Shown here: positions 28,190 through 37,962 of the stretch, one piece after another
Numbering within the stretch: position 1 is the stretch's first letter
How the letters are laid out: every line of letters begins with the position of its first letter
Assembly (NCBI GenBank): GCA_033852175.1
Contig: JAWSUY010000058.1
Location: 77,085 to 141,084 of the forward strand
Length of the DNA stretch: 64,000 bases
Direction of reading: 5' to 3'
DNA from: Agarilytica sp033852175
Lineage (GTDB): Bacteria > Pseudomonadota > Gammaproteobacteria > Pseudomonadales > Cellvibrionaceae
Made by a program: the position numbers and the translations under genes
Notes under the pieces: generated by a model
Databases searched by the model: none
What the model was told of the DNA's origin: nothing
The model's input: the letters and a program-made list of their open reading frames with translations, nothing else

Positions 28190-29632
28190 TCATCTTGCTG
28201 TGATAACTTCAGAAGCTGAAGGGGTTCTTTTAGCCTTTGTTTGCGTACTCTGGACCTCGGGCTCAAGGGGCTTGCCGTCTAGCAGATCAAAAACTCCCTC
28301 CTCTTGCAGCACGCGCATGCCAAGCCGCTGACTGGAAACACCCTTATGCAGCAAATAGTCGAATCGTAAACGCCCCTCACTCTCCTCAGCTTCAAAGTAG
28401 CGGCAATCAACCTGGGCGTTGCGACTGAGGGCCTCTTCTAACTCAATCAAGTGAGAAGAAATCATAAACAGGCAGTCGTTCTTGGACGCGAAACGCTCCA
28501 GAATGGCAAGGGTAGCGTCGAGAGCATCCTTAACGTTCGTCCCTTTAAACGGTTCATCCATGAGAGCGACAACGCGGTAACCATCAGCTATAGCTTGGGC
28601 AACGGCTTTCGTGCGCAGCGCCTCGGCCCGAAAGTAACTTACGCCGCCATTTAAATCGTCGCTGAGTGAAAATGAACAAAAGAGTCTCTGAGCAGGAGCA
28701 AAATGAAAGCTTCGTGCTGGTACACCCATACCCAAATGGGCGAGATAAAATGCCGTCGCGAACGCGCGAAGGTAAGTCGTCTTACCCGCCATATTTGGGC
28801 CGGTCAGAAAGAGGGCGCGGCATTCCTGATCAAGTACAACGGGATTGGCGACCGCTTTGGGCACCAAGGGGTGTAACAAACCTTCGGCATGGGTGTGTAG
28901 TGGCCCATCCTGAATCAAAGGCATGACAAAGTTATGCTTGAGAGTGACGTCTGCCATTGAAACGAGCGCATCGATTTCGTAAATAAGCTCAAGCAAGCGA
29001 TCTATCGCCTTCACCTCATAAAGGCGGAACACCTGATCAAGGCGCAGTACCTTCCATATCTTTCGTCCAACCCCAGCAGCCGGGACCTGCGCAAGCCTTG
29101 GGCGGTTTAGAAGTTCTCTCATTTCCTTGAGCAGTGGGCCTAGCTCACCAGCCGGAGTTGCCAGCTCAGGCTGCTCGACAAAGGCGCTTAATTTTTGAAT
29201 CATGCCGCATATGACCTGCACCCCACGCGTAATGGCGTAGCGGTGTTTTTCATGGTCGGCCCACATTGCGAAAACAGCGATACTGAACTCCACAACGTTC
29301 TTGTGGGTGATGATCGGTATGATCTCGTGCATGTAGTGCTGGTCAACAAGGTTGGTCGTAAAGGCTGTAGGCTGATTCGCGAAGGCTTCTCGTTGAGCAG
29401 TGATAAAAGCGATAGATTCTTGTGTCGCACGTATACGCGCAGCATCGGACCAGGGTTGCTCCATGCGTCGTCGCAGGACCTTTACGCCACCTTTTGTCTG
29501 GGTCAGGTTACAAAACTGAAACAGGCACACGCCACCCGTACCCGGCTCGAAGATCTCGAGATCTGTAACGGTCTGGGCATCAAGGATTAACCTGTTTTTG
29601 TGACTGTCTTTACTGCTCTGTTGTCGTTTCAT
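28190..29632 (-). CDS. Stand-alone MutS-like ATPase
   Basis: This 480-residue protein carries the MutS core and ATPase domains but lacks the mismatch-binding N-terminus. Key motifs are TGPNMAGKTTYLRA (Walker A, ~279-292), ALMDEPFKGTN (Walker B and the conserved turn, ~358-368) and ISSHLIELEE (H-loop). Full MutS is ~850 residues; this short form resembles MutS-related proteins of unknown function. Some are linked to non-mismatch roles. Encoded alone on the minus strand. Confidence 0.75.
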   Translation of the reverse strand: MKRQQSSKDSHKNRLILDAQTVTDLEIFEPGTGGVCLFQFCNLTQTKGGVKVLRRRMEQPWSDAARIRATQESIAFITAQREAFANQPTAFTTNLVDQHYMHEIIPIITHKNVVEFSIAVFAMWADHEKHRYAITRGVQVICGMIQKLSAFVEQPELATPAGELGPLLKEMRELLNRPRLAQVPAAGVGRKIWKVLRLDQVFRLYEVKAIDRLLELIYEIDALVSMADVTLKHNFVMPLIQDGPLHTHAEGLLHPLVPKAVANPVVLDQECRALFLTGPNMAGKTTYLRAFATAFYLAHLGMGVPARSFHFAPAQRLFCSFSLSDDLNGGVSYFRAEALRTKAVAQAIADGYRVVALMDEPFKGTNVKDALDATLAILERFASKNDCLFMISSHLIELEEALSRNAQVDCRYFEAEESEGRLRFDYLLHKGVSSQRLGMRVLQEEGVFDLLDGKPLEPEVQSTQTKAKRTPSASEVITAR

Positions 29633-29916
29633 TACATGCTCTAGCGTTCATATGGCGGTCATTATCCAAGTTATTGTCGTGGATTTAAACTCGGATAAAC
29701 AAACTACACCATATGGCGACGAGCCAGCCCCTGGATAGCGTCCCGTTGCGACTGAAATGTGACATCAATGGCTCGACTCTGAACGCCTTTGCCTAATCCC
29801 TTATGCGCCATTTTTTACGATTAAAAAGCGCAATATCGCCCAAGAATATCGGGGAAGTACTATATTAATAGTTGACGTGCTGCTTCCTCTAAGCGGCCCC
29901 CATTTTGGTGAACCTT

Positions 29917-30285
29917 ATGTCAAAACCTCAAATACTTGCTGTTGACGATGAAGAGATCAACTTAAGGGTAATTGCGCTTGCGCTTGAGGACGACTATGAA
30001 GTCTTATTTGCCAGTTCCGGGGAAGACTGCCTTCGAAAACTCAATGACATTACGCCAGATTTGATTCTGTTGGATCTCGTGATGCCAGGGCTGAGCGGCC
30101 ACGATGTGTGCAGAACCCTGCAGTCACAGGAATCAACAAGTGAAATTCCCGTTATCTTTGTAACATCATCGGAAGAAACCTCTAGTCGAATCAAGGCGTA
30201 CTCTTTTGGGGCGCACGGTTATGTATTAAAACCAATCGATGCCGATAATCTGCTGGAAAAGGTGAATAAGGCTTTAGTGCACTAG
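29917..30285 (+). CDS. Stand-alone CheY-like receiver
   Basis: A 122-residue single receiver domain with Asp10/Asp11, the phosphoacceptor Asp53 (LLDLVMPG), a Ser/Thr in VTSSEET and Lys in YVLKPID. No output domain is present. ATG 29917 (MSKPQILAVDDEE) was chosen over the upstream TTG 29905. It converges on the kinase-like gene at 30331-31896, with which it may form a pair. Confidence 0.8.
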   Translation: MSKPQILAVDDEEINLRVIALALEDDYEVLFASSGEDCLRKLNDITPDLILLDLVMPGLSGHDVCRTLQSQESTSEIPVIFVTSSEETSSRIKAYSFGAHGYVLKPIDADNLLEKVNKALVH

Positions 30286-30330
30286 CAGAAAATTTATCGA
30301 GGATTTAATCGAGATGAAGTCACTCGTGAA

Positions 30331-31896
30331 TTAAAAAAGCTCGACATCCACATCAGCCGATAAGATCGGTGGAGGAGGGATGTTCGGAAACGTAAAGGAG
30401 AAGCACGTCCCCTTATCTTTATGCGAGACGACCGTTAACTTACCACCAAGCACGGGTCCATAAAAACGAATATACAATAAACCAAAACCCGCTAAGACTT
30501 CGTTCCCGCTATTAATCTCTTCGTTCATTTTAAAAGCCGCTAGCTCTGCGTCTGTTAGACCGGGCCCGGCATCACGAACAGATATTTCGACAAGTTCTCC
30601 TGAAGATCCGTTAAGTATAGCAGCGCTGAGCGTTATGTTGCCGTCACGGGTAAACTTGATGGCATTGTCGATAAGCTGACAAATGATTTGAGTAATAATA
30701 ATTTCGTTCGAAATAAGCGTGCAATCTTTCTGAGAATTTGTCGTAATTGTATTGTTACTTTTATCCTTGGCGGGCGCGCTATATACAGTCGCCATTTTCT
30801 GAAGTAAGTCACTTACATTAAAGGATTTATTGTCGGCGACAATGCTTGTGGAGGATTGGCGATTGATCTGCAAAACGAACTTAATGAGTCGGCTAAGGCG
30901 AGTAATATTGTCATTGGCAATTTTAAGCGCTTTTATATGGGGCTCTCCTAAGGTGGCCCCCACTTTTAATTCGCTTAGCTTTCCCGTTACACCCATCGCA
31001 ATTTTAACGCTAGTGAGAATTTCCTTGCTGATGAATTCAAGTGAATTTTGTCGCTGAACCTCTACGTTCATCATGTGTTTTTCTGAGTTCACGACGAGAA
31101 TGTAGCGGTTTGCGAGTTCAGAAAGGCTTGAAATTGTATCGGATATTGCACCAATATTATTTTCGTTCTGCTTAAACTCAGTTAAAAACAAAGCGATATG
31201 TTCTTGGTTTATTTGCAAGCAATTTTCAGTTTTGACAACGCGGCCTTGGTTACGCTGTAGCTTTAGTTTTTCAAGAATAGGGTCTGTGATGTCCTTATTA
31301 GAAAAACGGAGCACTTCATTATGAGTTTGAATTTCTACAAGGCTATGCTTAAAATGATGCGCGCTAAATTGCAGCATTGTATCGGCAATTTCATTGTAAC
31401 CCTTGTGCGCAACCACATTGCGTGCGAATTCCAACACCTTGCCAATGTCACTGCTGCTTTCCATTACCGTATGGACCATGTCGGCAGCTTGTTGGGCTTC
31501 CCCCTCCAATTGGAGGCGTCGTTTCTCGATGTCGTGGTAGTGGTGTATGCGAATAAAAAGTTCGACTCTACCGACCGGCTCAATCATTATTTCACTTCCG
31601 CCAGCAGTGATAAAGGCTTCTCGGCCCTTACTGTCGGTTGAAGATGTTAAAAGAATTATGGTTGGCCCTTTGGGGAATACAGGTTTAACCAGCCCGCAGA
31701 TCTCCAATGCCATTTTCATCGAACTCATGCTGAGCACGATGACGGGTGGTGTTTCGCTTGTAGTTGCAAGATCTTGCAACTCAGATATAAGCAGTCCCTT
31801 ATTCTCGTAATCTGCAACATTGACTTTCTGTGCCTTTAGCATGGCAAGTCGCTCTAGCTTTTTGTCGTCTGATAGGCCTAGCCAGAAAGTTTGCAT
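30331..31896 (-). CDS. Kinase-like protein with degenerate receiver and H-box
   Basis: The layout is receiver-like domain (~1-120), middle coiled region, HisKA-like helix pair and HATPase. In the receiver the phosphoacceptor Asp is replaced by Ser56 (PPVIVLSMS). In the HisKA helix the usual SHEIRTP reads SKEILTS, with Lys291 in the position of the phospho-His. The HATPase looks intact: QLIDNAIKFT (N box), DAGPGL (G1) and GFGLLYI (G2). Its stop lies 46 bp from that of the CheY-like gene, on the opposite strand. It may be an ATP-binding scaffold or regulator rather than an active kinase. No membrane segment is visible. Confidence 0.75.
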   Translation of the reverse strand: MQTFWLGLSDDKKLERLAMLKAQKVNVADYENKGLLISELQDLATTSETPPVIVLSMSSMKMALEICGLVKPVFPKGPTIILLTSSTDSKGREAFITAGGSEIMIEPVGRVELFIRIHHYHDIEKRRLQLEGEAQQAADMVHTVMESSSDIGKVLEFARNVVAHKGYNEIADTMLQFSAHHFKHSLVEIQTHNEVLRFSNKDITDPILEKLKLQRNQGRVVKTENCLQINQEHIALFLTEFKQNENNIGAISDTISSLSELANRYILVVNSEKHMMNVEVQRQNSLEFISKEILTSVKIAMGVTGKLSELKVGATLGEPHIKALKIANDNITRLSRLIKFVLQINRQSSTSIVADNKSFNVSDLLQKMATVYSAPAKDKSNNTITTNSQKDCTLISNEIIITQIICQLIDNAIKFTRDGNITLSAAILNGSSGELVEISVRDAGPGLTDAELAAFKMNEEINSGNEVLAGFGLLYIRFYGPVLGGKLTVVSHKDKGTCFSFTFPNIPPPPILSADVDVELF

Positions 31897-32358
31897 CAGA
31901 GAAAATCTAACGATTGAGGGTGTCTATTGAGTGTAGCTGACGGAGGTTATTTGAAGGCAATTAACGTTCAAGTTAGTGGGGTTTGAGGCCCGAACAGAAG
32001 CAATCTGTTTTTTACAGTATCGATCGCCGTGTAAGTCTGTGCAAAGGACCGATTGAGCCTCAAATTTCTAGGTTTTCTTCATATTTGTAAGACTGATACT
32101 TGAGTGTTGTGTCGCTTTTAAGCAGTACGTGCGATCCTTTTTCTGGGCCACGCGGATAATTGGATGCATAGTCTCCAGCGGATGGTTATCGATATTTCAG
32201 CGCGAAGAGCGTAGCGCTTAACAATTGTTAATGCAGGTTTACAACCATTTTCGTAGTATTGGGTATCGCACAATACAACCTAATGGCGTTTAATGAGTTT
32301 AGTTATGCAGTGTATTTCTATAGCCTTATCATTTATAAAACTAAATCGTCTAGGCAGC

Positions 32359-32778
32359 ATGCGCGATAGCAATACTTCCTTCCTGCATAATCACCAGCCT
32401 AATCCTGAACGCCTTGCTCTCTCAATTCTATTCGTGGCTTTGTTTGTCCTCACAGGCTGCCAGAGAGAACCCATTGTCGATAACCAGCCCCCAACAGAAC
32501 CGACTGGTTTGGCTGTAACTGTATTATCGATGACTCAGATTCGTGTCAGCTGGCAGGAGTCAACAGATGATGTGGCGGTGACCAGTTACCGTGTACTGCG
32601 TAACGGTGAGTATATTGGCGTTACAAACACCACCATATTTTTAGACGATACGGCAGACGCCAAAATGCCGCGTCGTTACGAGGTTATTGCCGTTGATGCT
32701 GCAAACAACTTAAGCTCGGTTAGCAATCCTGTGCTGGGGAGGGGCTTCGAAGCAGCGCAAATTCCGCGACCCAATTAG
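32359..32778 (+). CDS. FN3-domain lipoprotein
   Basis: The protein has a hydrophobic stretch and lipobox (FVLTGC, Cys34 by ATG 32359 numbering), then a fibronectin type III domain (PPTEPTGLAVTV, IRVSWQESTDD, TSYRVLRNGEYIG, YEVIAVDAANN). An upstream ATG at 32293 adds 22 residues and is less likely. A small lipoprotein of this type is common in marine polysaccharide degraders. The 31897-32358 gap shows no gene. Confidence 0.65.
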   Translation: MRDSNTSFLHNHQPNPERLALSILFVALFVLTGCQREPIVDNQPPTEPTGLAVTVLSMTQIRVSWQESTDDVAVTSYRVLRNGEYIGVTNTTIFLDDTADAKMPRRYEVIAVDAANNLSSVSNPVLGRGFEAAQIPRPN

Positions 32779-32869
32779 TTCTGTGCTTATCAGATGTTAA
32801 GGCGCGGATATAAGATTACGTAAGAATTGGCTATCCTTTACTAAAAGATAATAAAGTAAAGGCACCAGC

Positions 32870-33181
32870 ATGTTGAAAGCGAGCTTGATGTACCCACTAG
32901 AGCTAGGTCAGCGCTTCGACCTAGACTACTATTGTGATAAGCATATGCCACTAGTGCAGGAGCTATTAGGAAGTTGCTGCAAGAAAATTGAAGTGGATCA
33001 GGGGTTGGTCGGCATGGATGTCACAACACCATCGCCATACGTAGCCGTAGGGCATATTTACTTTGATTCAGTGGAGGAGTTTAAGCGCGCTTACGCGATG
33101 AATTCAGAAGCGATCAAAAAAGATCGCAGTAATTACACCGATATTGAACCGATTATAATGTTCAGCCGGGTAAGGCTATGA
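32870..33181 (+). CDS. EthD family protein
   Basis: A 103-residue protein matching the EthD family (dimeric alpha/beta barrel): KASLMYP, FDLDYYCDKHMPLVQELLG, YVAVGHIYFDSVEEFKRAY and DIEPIIMFSRV. These are usually small stand-alone proteins of uncertain function, sometimes tied to degradation pathways. It runs convergent with a Crp-like regulator 15 bp away. Confidence 0.75.
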   Translation: MLKASLMYPLELGQRFDLDYYCDKHMPLVQELLGSCCKKIEVDQGLVGMDVTTPSPYVAVGHIYFDSVEEFKRAYAMNSEAIKKDRSNYTDIEPIIMFSRVRL

Positions 33182-33196
33182 CCTTTATCTTCACTT

Positions 33197-33805
33197 TCAG
33201 AGTGATGCTAACTTCTTACGTATACGTGATAACGACACCTCAGTTACCCCAAGGTAAGAGGCGATGTGGTAATTAGGAATCTTCGCCTCGTTTTCGCCAT
33301 ATTCTTTAAGGAAGTTTTCGTACCGCCCTGTGGCGTCATATAAAAGAAATTCAGCTACTCTTGCCTCGTTACGCAAGGCGAGGGCGGTTAGATAATTAAT
33401 ATACAGTCGCCGCCAGGACACATAAGTTGTTACCAGTAGGTAATAGTCATTAAAATCAATAGAAGAGCAAACCATATTGCCAAGTGCTTGAACACCAAAC
33501 TCTGTGGCCTCTTGCATCGCAGAGGATTGGAGGCTGTTAATAACACCGAGACCATCGTCTAGCACAAAAGATTTATTGATCTCCTCACCGTTTGCTTTGG
33601 TGTAAAAACTACGGCCAAACCCTTCTAGAACAAAATGCACAGCCGTCGGAGTTTTACCTGCTGTGTAGATCATTTCACCTTTTTTATAGTATGTGATCTT
33701 CATGCATTTTAACGTCGCATTCCAGGCATCATCATCAATTGTGTAGAATTGGTTAAATAGCTTTTGTGCAATTAATTTATAGTCTTCGTCGTTTTTGCTA
33801 TTCAT
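33197..33805 (-). CDS. Crp/Fnr-like regulator
   Basis: A 202-residue protein with a cyclic-nucleotide-binding beta roll (YYKKGEMIYTAGKTPTAVHFVLEG) and a long helix, followed by a short C-terminal region resembling a helix-turn-helix (IASYLGVTEVSLSRIRKKL). The layout is that of Crp-family regulators common in marine bacteria. The target is unknown; EthD gene and the gene to the right are candidates. Confidence 0.75.
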   Translation of the reverse strand: MNSKNDEDYKLIAQKLFNQFYTIDDDAWNATLKCMKITYYKKGEMIYTAGKTPTAVHFVLEGFGRSFYTKANGEEINKSFVLDDGLGVINSLQSSAMQEATEFGVQALGNMVCSSIDFNDYYLLVTTYVSWRRLYINYLTALALRNEARVAEFLLYDATGRYENFLKEYGENEAKIPNYHIASYLGVTEVSLSRIRKKLASL

Positions 33806-34150
33806 ACGAGAATAAAATAAGGCCGTTAATGTTTTTGAGTTAGTGATTTTCTCATTGATAAATTATGCTACTGATTAAGATCATACACTAACTACTTAAC
33901 GATTGATAAGAACAATTCTCATCACTTAGTCTCGTGTTTAGTCGATAAAAATTACATGTCACGAAAGAATCACGCTGACACTCAAGAAAAACTTTAAACC
34001 TGTATTTGTAGCTAATAAAAGAAGCTTTGCATTTCCAAAATCCCGACAATTCGACTTTTTTACAATTTGCTGCGAAGAGAATCCACACCCTGTTTTAAAT
34101 TTATTTTGTTTAGGGGGCACCAATTTAAATTAAAACCTGAAATAGAAACG

Positions 34151-34178
34151 AAAAAAGGCGCGATAAAATCGCGCCTTT
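34151..34178 (-). terminator. Terminator of the subtilase gene
   Basis: The stem AAAGGCGCGA/TCGCGCCTTT has a 5-nt loop, followed on the minus strand by a T-run. It lies just past the stop of the subtilase gene. The rest of 33806-34150 shows no gene. Confidence 0.85.
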
Positions 34179-34204
34179 CGAAGAGTGTAGTAACGGTTAA
34201 CTGC

Positions 34205-36040
34205 TTAGGGACAGTTTCCTACTTCCCAATTTATATTATCCGAAGTTCGTAATATTGAATAACCATAGGTTGAGCCAGCCATGAACTGATTGCTTCCATT
34301 CGCATAATAGTTAGGGTAGTAATAACTGCCGTAACTGAACGCACGACCGGCGACTTTATGGTAATAATTCATCGCTTGAATTGCCGTACAATTTGGCGCG
34401 GGAGTAGGCGTCGGGGTAATTACTGGTGCCGGAGTCGGAGTCGGAGTTATTACCGGAGTTGGTGTCGGCGTTACAGTGATTACCGGAGTTGGTGTTGGCG
34501 TAATCGTCACAACCGGCGTTGGGGTGGGGGTAATAGTGGGGGTAGGTGTGGGAGTTACCGTTGGGGTTGGTGTAGGCGTTACTTGATTGCTGATAGAAGC
34601 AACAGCAGCACCCGCATCGATAATTCCGCTGCCACACTGACTACAGCTACCAGGGAAGCTTCGTGCAGTGTTTTGCAAAATATTTTCAACTTCTGAAGGC
34701 GATATCGTCGGGTCGATTGAATATAGAAGTGCAGCCACACCTACAACGTGCGGTGTTGCCATACTGGTTCCTTGATAGCCTCGATAGCTATCACGACCAG
34801 GGCCCTGGGTTCCAGTGTTAAGTGTCGATAACACAGCGTCAACTGACGAACCTACGCCACCGGGTGCAGCCACATCAACGACGTTGCCGTAGTTTGAATA
34901 GCTTGCCCTGTCGCCTGCCCGAGTAGTCGCGGCCACAGCAATAACACCATTACAGCTCGCTGGGTTAAAGTTTCCCGCGTTACTACTAGAGTTCCCGGCG
35001 GCAACAATAACCGTAGCGCCCAAGTTTCGTGCGGTATTAATAGCGTTTTGAGTGGTCGTGTCGCAAGCGCTTTCTCCACCGAGGCTAATATTCAACACTT
35101 GTGCAGGGTGAGGATTCGTGGGAACGCCACTTACATGTCCGCCCGCGGCCCAAATGATGCCGTCAGCGATATCAGAGGTATAGCCGCCGCAACGACCCAG
35201 TACGCGTACCGGGACTATTTGCGCGTTGTAGGCAATACCTGCTACGCCAATACTGTTATTGGTAACAGCTGCTATCGTTCCTGCGACATGTGTACCGTGC
35301 CAGCTACTGTTGGTTGCGGGGGATAAGAATCGACACTCGCCAAATCGAGCAGCGTCACCCGTATCAGAAGGGTCCGAATCACGCCCGTTGCCATCATTAC
35401 CGACACTGCTATCGCTGATCATGTCGTAGCCGGGCAGAATGTTATCAACCAAGTCAATGTGGGGGCGATAACCGGTATCAATGACTGCAATGATCGTGTT
35501 TTCGCCAGCCGTCATATCCCAGGCTGCGGGAAGGTTGATGCCGCCCGTAGGTTCAAAATAGTGCCATTGCTCGTTATAGCGGGTGTCATTAGGCGTGAAC
35601 ATGGGCTGCATTAACCGGTCAACCTCAACGTATTCGATGTCAGAGTTTTGCATCATATCGCTAATAATCTGATTCAATTGAGATACTGAAGCGCCTTGCT
35701 GAAGCTTCATTAGATGCGCGCCAGTAGAAAGTCGACGCAAGTAATTGAGGTTGGCTCCAGCCAATATCGATAATGTATCGATACTTGACGACGACAGGGC
35801 GCTCATTTGATTTTGTGCTTGGATCTTGCCCGCCATTGCTTTGTATTTTACGATCAGGCGCTGTGGAGCCTCACCAAAGGAAAAGTAGGATTCAAACCCA
35901 TTAGTAGAGTCATTCACCACTGCATGAGCGCCGCTTGCCGCAACAGCAAGGCAGGTTAACCCCGTCGCTAATAGCGTTTTTAGTCGTTTGAAGGGTATTT
36001 GAATCGGATGGGGTGGGTTCGTTGCGTGAGTCGTTTTCAT
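34205..36040 (-). CDS. Secreted S8 (subtilisin-like) protease with C-terminal module
   Basis: Signal peptide (~18-40), an inhibitor-like propeptide to ~140, then an S8 catalytic domain with Asp188 (AVIDTGYRPH), His248 (SSWHGTHVAGT), Asn350 in VAAGNSS, and Ser426 (GTSMATPH). A Thr/Pro linker (~485-545, TPTPTP runs) joins a ~60-residue C-terminal module starting with C-T-A-I-Q, with GRAFSYG, YYANGSN and a final CP. The same type of module ends the esterase at 43601. This is an extracellular protease with a probable surface- or polymer-binding module. Confidence 0.9.
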   Translation of the reverse strand: MKTTHATNPPHPIQIPFKRLKTLLATGLTCLAVAASGAHAVVNDSTNGFESYFSFGEAPQRLIVKYKAMAGKIQAQNQMSALSSSSIDTLSILAGANLNYLRRLSTGAHLMKLQQGASVSQLNQIISDMMQNSDIEYVEVDRLMQPMFTPNDTRYNEQWHYFEPTGGINLPAAWDMTAGENTIIAVIDTGYRPHIDLVDNILPGYDMISDSSVGNDGNGRDSDPSDTGDAARFGECRFLSPATNSSWHGTHVAGTIAAVTNNSIGVAGIAYNAQIVPVRVLGRCGGYTSDIADGIIWAAGGHVSGVPTNPHPAQVLNISLGGESACDTTTQNAINTARNLGATVIVAAGNSSSNAGNFNPASCNGVIAVAATTRAGDRASYSNYGNVVDVAAPGGVGSSVDAVLSTLNTGTQGPGRDSYRGYQGTSMATPHVVGVAALLYSIDPTISPSEVENILQNTARSFPGSCSQCGSGIIDAGAAVASISNQVTPTPTPTVTPTPTPTITPTPTPVVTITPTPTPVITVTPTPTPVITPTPTPAPVITPTPTPAPNCTAIQAMNYYHKVAGRAFSYGSYYYPNYYANGSNQFMAGSTYGYSILRTSDNINWEVGNCP

Positions 36041-36882
36041 TTATTGTTTCCTTAATGGATGAGCTCGCCTAATATCTGTGGCCGTGTCAAAACAACCCCA
36101 TCACTGATGCTAGGGCTAAGAAAGTAGTTAATCCGGTGCTTAATTGAGACGCTACGCTCCTGCTTTGCAGGCCAATCATCCTTGAAGGCAAAGCCCCCGA
36201 AGGAAACCTCACTTGACTTGCACTCGATTCAATCGTTTTTACGACATAATGCTCAGAGCATATGCCTGTAACACGGTTTAACGTTGCTACTTAATTTGTG
36301 TGGACATGGTCATCGACGAGATCGAATTGTTGAATTACTGTTTCAGTTGCCGAACTTCTGCAGTTTTATTGTTATTTTTATTTTTGTTTTATCGTTTTTA
36401 TCGACTTTAAGGTATATCTCGTTTTTAAGGTTACACTTAACGAGTAAGTGCTTAACGCAAACACGGGTGGATCGTAAGTTGGCGTGCCGTTCAGGTATTG
36501 GCTATTTGCGCCAAACCCTGTGCAAACGTTGCGTAACTATACTAACGTATGACAAATAAGCGTCGATTGTTGGCGTGTAAATTTGAGGTGACCACGTTAA
36601 AAAATTTTAATCTGGAACTGTGCCACAACTATCGTGAATCGAGCCTTGTTTATACTGGCCATATGGTTAGACTGCTCGCCTCTTTTATCGGGTTGGTCAG
36701 GTAAAAATACTCATCAATTGTTTTATAAGATGATTGAAATTTTAACCTTGGCCAGCGCTAGCGTTCTAGTTTTATTCTAGAGTTTTGTTCAATGCCACGA
36801 CATTTACTTTACACGTAACGTAACTTAGAATTTTAATGGGTTCAAAAAAATACTGCATAGCGGTGGAGAAGGGGCGTTTAAT
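36041..36882. other. Intergenic region with no gene seen
   Basis: An 840-bp AT-rich stretch between two divergent genes. No open frame with a plausible start and ribosome-binding site was accepted; the + frame at 36284-36559 looks random. It presumably contains the promoters of the subtilase (-) and the AraC regulator (+). Confidence 0.5.
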
Positions 36883-37887
36883 ATGACAAAAATTACGTAT
36901 TCGTCTTTGTCATCATATGCCGCCGTAATTTTGTTGGTCCTCGCTAAGCACGGTTACGATATCGAAAAGTTTAAAGAATTTTCCGGTACGGATCTTGAGC
37001 AGCTGATAAAAGAAAATGAGCGCCTCGAATCCAATATGATTGCGAAAATGTGGGATAAGGCGGCTGAATTTTCAAAAGACCCCGAAATAGGGCTAAAAGC
37101 CATAGAGTTTTTTCAGCCCGCAGCCTGGAAAACACTCGGATTTTCGTTGTTATGCAGTAAAGATATACGTGACGCCTTACAGCGAACCGTAAAATACTGC
37201 TCAGTACTAACAGACTCCCTTTCTTTTGGAATTATTGAAACAGAAAATAATATTACATTTACACTAACACCGGCTCTAGGTTTTAATTATTCAGATGTAC
37301 AACTGGATTACGGATTAGGCTGCATGGTGCAAATCCTAAGATCAATCGTTCCCTGGGAATTAGAATTAACGCAAATGGATATGATGCGGCCCAAGCCGAA
37401 AAATCCAGAAGCTTACATTAAATACTACGGAACGAAAATTAATTATAACTGCGATTCGAATCGCTATCACATTAATAGTTCTCAAGCGGATATCGCGCTC
37501 CCGTTGCACGATCAAGATGCATTAAACATGCTGGAACGAGTACTCGAAAGCTATATGGTCAAGCGAGGGCAATCCACTTTTGCCCGCTCAGTATCTGAAG
37601 TTATCATTAAACAACTACCGGGAAAAGCGCCTACAGAGCGTCAAGTTGCTGAGCTGATGAACCTAAGTAAACGCAACATGCAACGAAAACTAAAGGACGT
37701 TAGTCTCACGTTTAACACCTTGTTAACCGATATTAGAACGCAGCTTGCCGAAGAATATTTAAGAGACCTTTCGCTTTCGTTAACCGAGGTGGGCTACTTA
37801 CTGGGGTTTTCAGACCAGAGTACATTTACACGGGCTTTTGGTGGCTGGTTCGGAAAAACACCCAAACGTTATCGTGATGAAGGCTAA
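36883..37887 (+). CDS. AraC family regulator
   Basis: A 334-residue protein with an N-terminal Arabinose_bd-type effector domain and a C-terminal double helix-turn-helix (VAELMNLSKRNMQRKLKD, LTEVGYLLGFSDQSTFTRAF, WFGKTPKRYR) typical of AraC proteins. Overall size and layout match OruR/GbdR-type regulators. The hydrolase gene follows 75 bp downstream on the same strand and is the likely target. Confidence 0.85.
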   Translation: MTKITYSSLSSYAAVILLVLAKHGYDIEKFKEFSGTDLEQLIKENERLESNMIAKMWDKAAEFSKDPEIGLKAIEFFQPAAWKTLGFSLLCSKDIRDALQRTVKYCSVLTDSLSFGIIETENNITFTLTPALGFNYSDVQLDYGLGCMVQILRSIVPWELELTQMDMMRPKPKNPEAYIKYYGTKINYNCDSNRYHINSSQADIALPLHDQDALNMLERVLESYMVKRGQSTFARSVSEVIIKQLPGKAPTERQVAELMNLSKRNMQRKLKDVSLTFNTLLTDIRTQLAEEYLRDLSLSLTEVGYLLGFSDQSTFTRAFGGWFGKTPKRYRDEG

Positions 37888-37962
37888 TTTACTTCTGCAT
37901 ATTCTTGAGGTGGCGGCATGGGTTTTTATCAGAACTAAATGCGCCGACATAGGGAAGTCTCT

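Noticed and set aside
29704..29811. 35-codon frame on - strand
   Set aside because: Too short, no ribosome-binding site, no recognisable family.
36284..36559. 91-aa open frame on +
   Set aside because: Hydrophobic Phe/Leu-rich by base composition; no start signal.
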